37,055 nt of DNA from Candidatus Hydrogenedentota bacterium. GTDB lineage: Bacteria > Hydrogenedentota > Hydrogenedentia > Hydrogenedentales > SLHB01. The stretch's first letter is position 1. Each line of letters starts with the position of its first letter. Location: positions 1 to 37,055 of the forward strand of contig DAOLNV010000032.1 of NCBI GenBank assembly GCA_035416745.1. The letters run 5' to 3'. The notes beneath the pieces are model-generated. The model was not told where the DNA came from, did not search any database, and worked only from the letters and a program-made list of their open reading frames with translations. Made by a program: the position numbers and the translations under genes. Below, one piece after another: positions 33,397-37,055 of the stretch.

Positions 33397-34389
33397 TCAG
33401 CCCTTGAGACCCGTCAGGGTAATCCCCTGGATGAACGTGCGCTGCGTCAAAAAGAAAAGAATAATGATGGGAATGGTGATCACGCTCGACATGGCCATCA
33501 GCGGCCCCCATGCGTTCTCATGTTGGCTCTGAAACTGCTGCAGCGCGATGGCAAGCGTGTACTGGCGGTCATCCTGAAGATACACCAGAGGATTCAGAAA
33601 GTCCGCCCACTGAAACAGAAACGTGAACAGCGCCGTAGTGGCAAGCGCGGGTTTTGACAGCGGCAGGATGATGAAAAGGTAGATCCCGAACTCGCTGCAT
33701 CCGTCAATACGGGCCGATGCGCTCAAATCCTGAGGAACGCCCAGGAAAAACTGGCGGAGCAAGAAAATATAGAACGGCGTGCCGAAGAATGCGGGGATGA
33801 CGAGCGGCTTGAACGTACCCACCCATCCGAGCTGGCGGTACATCGCAAACAACGGAATCAGCGTGACCTGGTAGGGCAACATCATCGTGGCCAGGACGAG
33901 CACAAACACGATCTCGCGCCCACGCCACGGAATACGCGCGAAACTGTATGCCACCAGCGAACACGAGACCAGCGTGCCCAGCACCACCGTCACGCAAACG
34001 AAAAGCGTGTTGCGCAAGTTCCGCCAGAACGCCATCCTGTGAAACGCGTCCGCGTAGTTCTGCCAATGCAGGCCCGCACGCTGTTGAACCTCGAAATCCT
34101 CAGCCCACGCGGTCACCTGCTCATCCCCCAATTGGAGTATGTGACGCCCCAGCTTGTCACGGCCCATGTCGACACCCGTCTTGCCTTGGTACACCACAAG
34201 CGGGCGGCCCTCCGCATCGACGCGGGCGGTCGTCGGAATCCACTGGGGCGGTTCGCCGGGCTTTGGGAAAATGCGCGACTCGTGTTTCAACGACGTCGAG
34301 AGCATCCACAGAAATGGGGAGATGAACACCGCGGACAATACCAGCAACACGGCGTAAACCAAGATCTTGTTGACCGCCTTACTCGCCAT
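33397..34389 (-). CDS. Carbohydrate ABC transporter permease, MalG/UgpE type, with periplasmic insert
   Basis: 330 residues, about 50 longer than the usual MalG-type subunit. Six predicted membrane helices; the cytoplasmic EAA loop reads SASARIDGCSEFGIYLFIILPLSKPAL, with the conserved DG and LPLSKP. Between helix 1 and helix 2 there is an extra stretch of roughly 60 residues (about 50-110) containing VVYQGKTGVDMG and GDEQVTAWAEDFEV, predicted to face outward. The start overlaps the partner permease stop by 11 bases. No ATPase gene is present; such importers often share one encoded elsewhere. Confidence 0.9.
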   Translation of the reverse strand: MASKAVNKILVYAVLLVLSAVFISPFLWMLSTSLKHESRIFPKPGEPPQWIPTTARVDAEGRPLVVYQGKTGVDMGRDKLGRHILQLGDEQVTAWAEDFEVQQRAGLHWQNYADAFHRMAFWRNLRNTLFVCVTVVLGTLVSCSLVAYSFARIPWRGREIVFVLVLATMMLPYQVTLIPLFAMYRQLGWVGTFKPLVIPAFFGTPFYIFLLRQFFLGVPQDLSASARIDGCSEFGIYLFIILPLSKPALATTALFTFLFQWADFLNPLVYLQDDRQYTLAIALQQFQSQHENAWGPLMAMSSVITIPIIILFFLTQRTFIQGITLTGLKG

Positions 34390-35272
34390 GGTAATGCACC
34401 CAGCGCTTGGACGAGATCAGCACCCCGACCGTGGCCGCCAGGATAACCAGAAAAAGCAGCAAAGCCATGGCCGATGCGTAGCCCATTTTCAGATAGACAA
34501 ACGAATTCCGGTAGAGGTACAAGGCGTAGAACATCGTGCTGTCGGCGGGGGTGCCTTTTCCCGCGGTCATTACATACACCTGCGTGAAGTACTGAAACGC
34601 TCCGATCAGCCCCATCACCAGATTGAAAAGAATCGTCGGCGTCAACATGGGAAGCGTCACGTTGCGGAACTTCTGCCAGGGTCCCGCGCCGTCGATGTCG
34701 GCCGCTTCATACAACACCGCCGGCACGTCGGCCAATCCCGCCAGGAAAATCACCATCGGGCCGCCCACCGACCATAGGCTCATGAGTATCAGCGAAGGCT
34801 TCGACCACCGGATATCCGCAATCCATCCCGGACCCTCAACATTGAAAAACTCCCGCAGCATGCCGTTGATAAGCCCGCTTTCGGGGTTGAGAACCCACAG
34901 CCACAACACCGCCGACGCCACAATCGGCACGATGGTCGGCAAAAAAAAGACCGTGCGAAAGACCGACTGCCCTTTTACGGCCTGGTTCAGCAACACGGCA
35001 AGGCCCACGGCGAGAATAAGACTGAGCGGCACCGAGAACGCCGTGAAATACAGTGTGTTGTACACGGATTTCCAGAAAACTTCGTCGCGGAAAAACAGGG
35101 CCCGGTAATTGGCCAGCCCCGCAAGCGTTGGCGGGGTGATGATGTTGTAATGGCACAGGCTGTAATACACGCTCATCACCAGCGGGTAAACCATGAATAT
35201 CGAGCCGCCGATGAGGTACGGAAGAGCAAAGAGAATTCCGTTGCGCAGGTTCCTTCGCTCCATCCGCGTCAT
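34379..35272 (-). CDS. Carbohydrate ABC transporter permease, MalF/UgpA type
   Basis: 297 residues with six membrane helices and the EAA loop YEAADIDGAGPWQKFRNVTLPML, which docks the ATPase. It forms a heterodimeric channel with the next gene product. ATG 35272 overlaps the stop of the binding-protein gene by 4 bases (ATGA), so translation is coupled. Family 1-type sugar importers take up oligosaccharides, polyols or glycerol-3-phosphate; specificity is not visible. Confidence 0.92.
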   Translation of the reverse strand: MTRMERRNLRNGILFALPYLIGGSIFMVYPLVMSVYYSLCHYNIITPPTLAGLANYRALFFRDEVFWKSVYNTLYFTAFSVPLSLILAVGLAVLLNQAVKGQSVFRTVFFLPTIVPIVASAVLWLWVLNPESGLINGMLREFFNVEGPGWIADIRWSKPSLILMSLWSVGGPMVIFLAGLADVPAVLYEAADIDGAGPWQKFRNVTLPMLTPTILFNLVMGLIGAFQYFTQVYVMTAGKGTPADSTMFYALYLYRNSFVYLKMGYASAMALLLFLVILAATVGVLISSKRWVHYHGE

Positions 35273-36657
35273 GATTGGTCCCGTTTCATAATGGCAAGAA
35301 TCCGGTCCAGCTCCGCATTGCAGTTGTTCTCGGTATCGCGAGCCGCCTGTTCGGGCGTCTTCTCGCGCAACACCACCAGTTCGCGCTCGCGTTCCACTTC
35401 ATCGACGAAATACTGTGCCACCGGCGTCACCGGAATCACGGGCGTCTCCTTCGTCAGCACTTCTTTGACGAATACCGAAAACACAGGATCGCCCATGAAC
35501 CGCTCGTGCGTGGCTTCAGAACGGCGGCACGGGATATTGCTGATCGCGCGGTTGTAGTCGCTTGCGGGCGACGGGCGGCCGCCGGGACGCGGACTGTTGA
35601 ACCACTCGATGTATTTCCAGGCCGCCTCGGGATGCGGCGCTCCCGCGGGAATCATGTCGAGCACGCACGTAGGCGAATAGCTGCGCGGCGGCGCGCCTTC
35701 AGGCTGCGGCAGAGGAGCAACCCCCCAGTCCAGTTCCGGGGCGTACCGCGGGATAAACGAAGCCTGCCATTCACCCTCCTGTGTCATGGCAACCTTCCCC
35801 GAATAAAACGGGTTGTTCGCGCTCATATACGCGCCGAACCCCGTCCTGAACGCCGCTACCATCTCCGGGTTCAGCGCATAGGGAAGCTGCTTCTCTGCAT
35901 TCGGGTCGATCGAGAAACTCTGCATCCACTTGAACATCGCGATGATGTTCGTGTCCTCGCCGCAGACAAAACGCCCCGAGGCGTCATCAAACCATTTTCC
36001 CCCAAACAGGCTGCCCCACATGTGCGTGTGATCCCACGGCAGCCAGGGCAGAAAGCCGATCTGCTTCAAACCCGCCGCATCGCGAACCGTCAGTTTGCTC
36101 GCATACTCGATTAGCTCCGCCATTGTGCGCGGAGGCCGTTCGGGGTCAAGGCCCGCCTTCCGGAACGCCCTCTTGTTCCACAACAGGCAGATGCTGTCCG
36201 TGGTGATAGGAATCCCCCACGTATGCCCGTTAAACGTTACCGCGCGCCACATATGGGGAAAGAAGTCATCCGGATTGATCGATTCGGACTCTTTGATGAA
36301 GCCGTCCAGGGGCATCACGCAATGTTGGGGCGCCAAAGCCGTCAGGATCGACCCTTCCGTGCTCAGAATGTCCGGAGGGGTTCTCCCCGCGATAGAAGTC
36401 AGCAGTTTCTCCATTGTGAAGCCCACGGGGAGCGCCCGCACGTAGACTTCATCCTGAACGGCATTAAACTCATCAATCAACGCCTTACGTTCGTCAAATT
36501 CATGCCCGGTGTGGCGGTCCCAGTAGGTGATGATGACACGCCCTTCCTCAAGCGCAGCCTTTTCGTCCGGCGACCCCGCCTCGGACGGCCACAACAGGGC
36601 CACCACGACAGCGCATGCTGCTATCACCAGTACCCAGCGTATATACGTGGCTCTCAT
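35269..36657 (-). CDS. Sugar ABC transporter extracellular solute-binding protein
   Basis: About 462 residues from ATG 36657; the frame extends to GTG 36672 but with no ribosome site. The N-terminal hydrophobic segment (YIRWVLVIAACAVVVALLW) contains a lipobox-like VIAAC but continues hydrophobic beyond it, so the protein may be lipid-anchored or membrane-anchored. The mature part matches family 1 binding proteins: VIITYWDRHTGHEFDERKALIDEF, PDILSTEGS, GIPITTDSICLLWNKRAFRKAGLDP and the late SPTCVLDMIPAGAPHPEAAWKYIEW. It delivers sugar to the two permeases encoded downstream. First gene of the nine-gene directon. Confidence 0.9.
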   Translation of the reverse strand: MRATYIRWVLVIAACAVVVALLWPSEAGSPDEKAALEEGRVIITYWDRHTGHEFDERKALIDEFNAVQDEVYVRALPVGFTMEKLLTSIAGRTPPDILSTEGSILTALAPQHCVMPLDGFIKESESINPDDFFPHMWRAVTFNGHTWGIPITTDSICLLWNKRAFRKAGLDPERPPRTMAELIEYASKLTVRDAAGLKQIGFLPWLPWDHTHMWGSLFGGKWFDDASGRFVCGEDTNIIAMFKWMQSFSIDPNAEKQLPYALNPEMVAAFRTGFGAYMSANNPFYSGKVAMTQEGEWQASFIPRYAPELDWGVAPLPQPEGAPPRSYSPTCVLDMIPAGAPHPEAAWKYIEWFNSPRPGGRPSPASDYNRAISNIPCRRSEATHERFMGDPVFSVFVKEVLTKETPVIPVTPVAQYFVDEVERERELVVLREKTPEQAARDTENNCNAELDRILAIMKRDQS

Positions 36658-36712
36658 GAAATTCGGTCTCACTCGGAAAACGTCTATGCTGCCAGGGAAC
36701 CACCATTATGCA

Positions 36713-36722
36713 GGTTGCAACC
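36713..36722. promoter_or_regulatory. Palindrome GGTTGCAACC, candidate operator of the transport operon
   Basis: A perfect 10-base palindrome about 55 bases upstream of the binding-protein ATG, directly preceding a CATAAT -10-like hexamer on the minus strand. No convincing -35 is seen and no regulator gene is adjacent, so the role is tentative. Confidence 0.3.
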
Positions 36723-36899
36723 CGAGGGAATCTACACGGTGCCGCCGTTGCGGCCGCCCAAACCTCTCTCCCGCAGCGTCCCCCGCCGTTCCTGACGCCA
36801 CTGGACGCCCTCGCCCTCGGAGTTCCTTGCTCCCCCTTTGCCCTTTAAGCCCCTGCCTGTATTGTTTATCGCAAAGAGGCGCCCTCGCTTATGGGGCAC

Positions 36900-37055
36900 G
36901 CTCTCCCCGGGATCGCCGGGCATCGTCTCGGCGCCGTTCCCCAATTGCCATGGTCTTGCATCCCCGCGCCAACGGCGCGAAACATACCAGCCTGGCCTGA
37001 AGGGCCAGGATCTCGCCCCCATTCCCCCTGCGATACGTTCTCCCTGGGATCGCCG
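36900..37055. repeat. Hairpin-rich repeat, second copy cut by window edge
   Basis: TCTCCCCGGGATCGCCG at about 36903 recurs as TCTCCCTGGGATCGCCG at 37039-37055, one mismatch, about 137 bases apart. Between them lie two perfect hairpins: CGCGCC-AAC-GGCGCG (36965-36979) and CCTGGCC-TGAAG-GGCCAGG (36991-37009). This suggests a tandem or dispersed structured repeat continuing beyond the window. Confidence 0.5.

Larger units (their letters stand above)
36658..37055. other. Non-coding region at the right edge, 398 bases
   Basis: No credible gene was found. Close to the binding-protein gene is a perfect 10-base palindrome GGTTGCAACC (36713-36722), just upstream on the minus strand of a CATAAT hexamer (36705-36710), which could be an operator/promoter for the sugar-transport directon. 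The rest is a hairpin-rich repeat. Confidence 0.55.

Noticed and set aside
36732..37022. 96-codon minus-strand frame at the right edge
   Set aside because: It lies entirely across hairpin repeats, is rich in Arg/Gly/Trp, and has no ribosome site or domain; more likely non-coding repeat sequence.

Overview
The window is GC-rich (roughly 60% by eye) bacterial chromosome with 24 protein genes, no rRNA, tRNA, CRISPR array or obvious phage or IS genes. The mixture of secreted CBM9/LamG/GH67-like glycosidases, a Gfo/Idh/MocA oxidoreductase, a GH4 glycosidase, an ECF sigma factor with a membrane-bound partner, a YfhO-type membrane protein, an ABC sugar importer and a NuoEF/GltB-like redox operon suggests an uncultured carbohydrate-degrading heterotroph, perhaps from the PVC or Hydrogenedentota-like lineages. 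This taxonomic guess is inference only. Several genes appear to use GTG or TTG starts with good Shine-Dalgarno sequences.

Left part (1-4.6 kb): the end of a Gfo/Idh/MocA dehydrogenase on the plus strand, then convergently a two-gene unit for a large secreted CBM9/glycosidase-like/F5-8C protein and a LamG protein.

Redox locus (4.7-14 kb, minus strand): a cytoplasmic histidine kinase and an NtrC-type sigma-54 activator lie directly upstream of an intergenic region holding a good sigma-54 promoter and palindromes at enhancer distance. Downstream is a tightly packed five-gene operon: a 90-residue protein with two Cys4 units, a NuoE-like protein, a NuoF-GltD fusion, a HoxU-like Fe-S protein, and a GltB-like FMN protein with neither glutaminase domain nor the usual 3Fe-4S loop. 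The operon ends in a hairpin plus U-tract terminator. It looks like a soluble flavin-based (possibly electron-bifurcating) oxidoreductase of unknown substrate under dedicated two-component control, and is the most interesting system in the window.

Middle part (14.3-25.9 kb): a GH4 glycosidase (plus), a YpsA-type SLOG protein, an ECF sigma factor with a probable membrane-bound TPR anti-sigma partner, a fused glycosyltransferase, an unknown protein and a secreted GH67-like protein (all minus); then a P5C dehydrogenase and a TPR lipoprotein (plus). Intergenic regions here hold short repeats and strong hairpins.

Right part (25.9-36.7 kb, minus strand): a nine-gene directon with short gaps or overlaps: sugar-binding protein, two ABC permeases, an inositol-monophosphatase-family phosphatase, a truncated K+ channel, mannitol-1-phosphate dehydrogenase, 2-oxoacid dehydrogenase E2 and E3, and a YfhO-like membrane protein. 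MtlD plus a sugar phosphatase is compatible with mannitol synthesis from fructose-6-phosphate. E1 subunits and the ABC ATPase are not in the window. The last ~400 bases are non-coding and carry a hairpin-rich repeat that recurs at the window edge.
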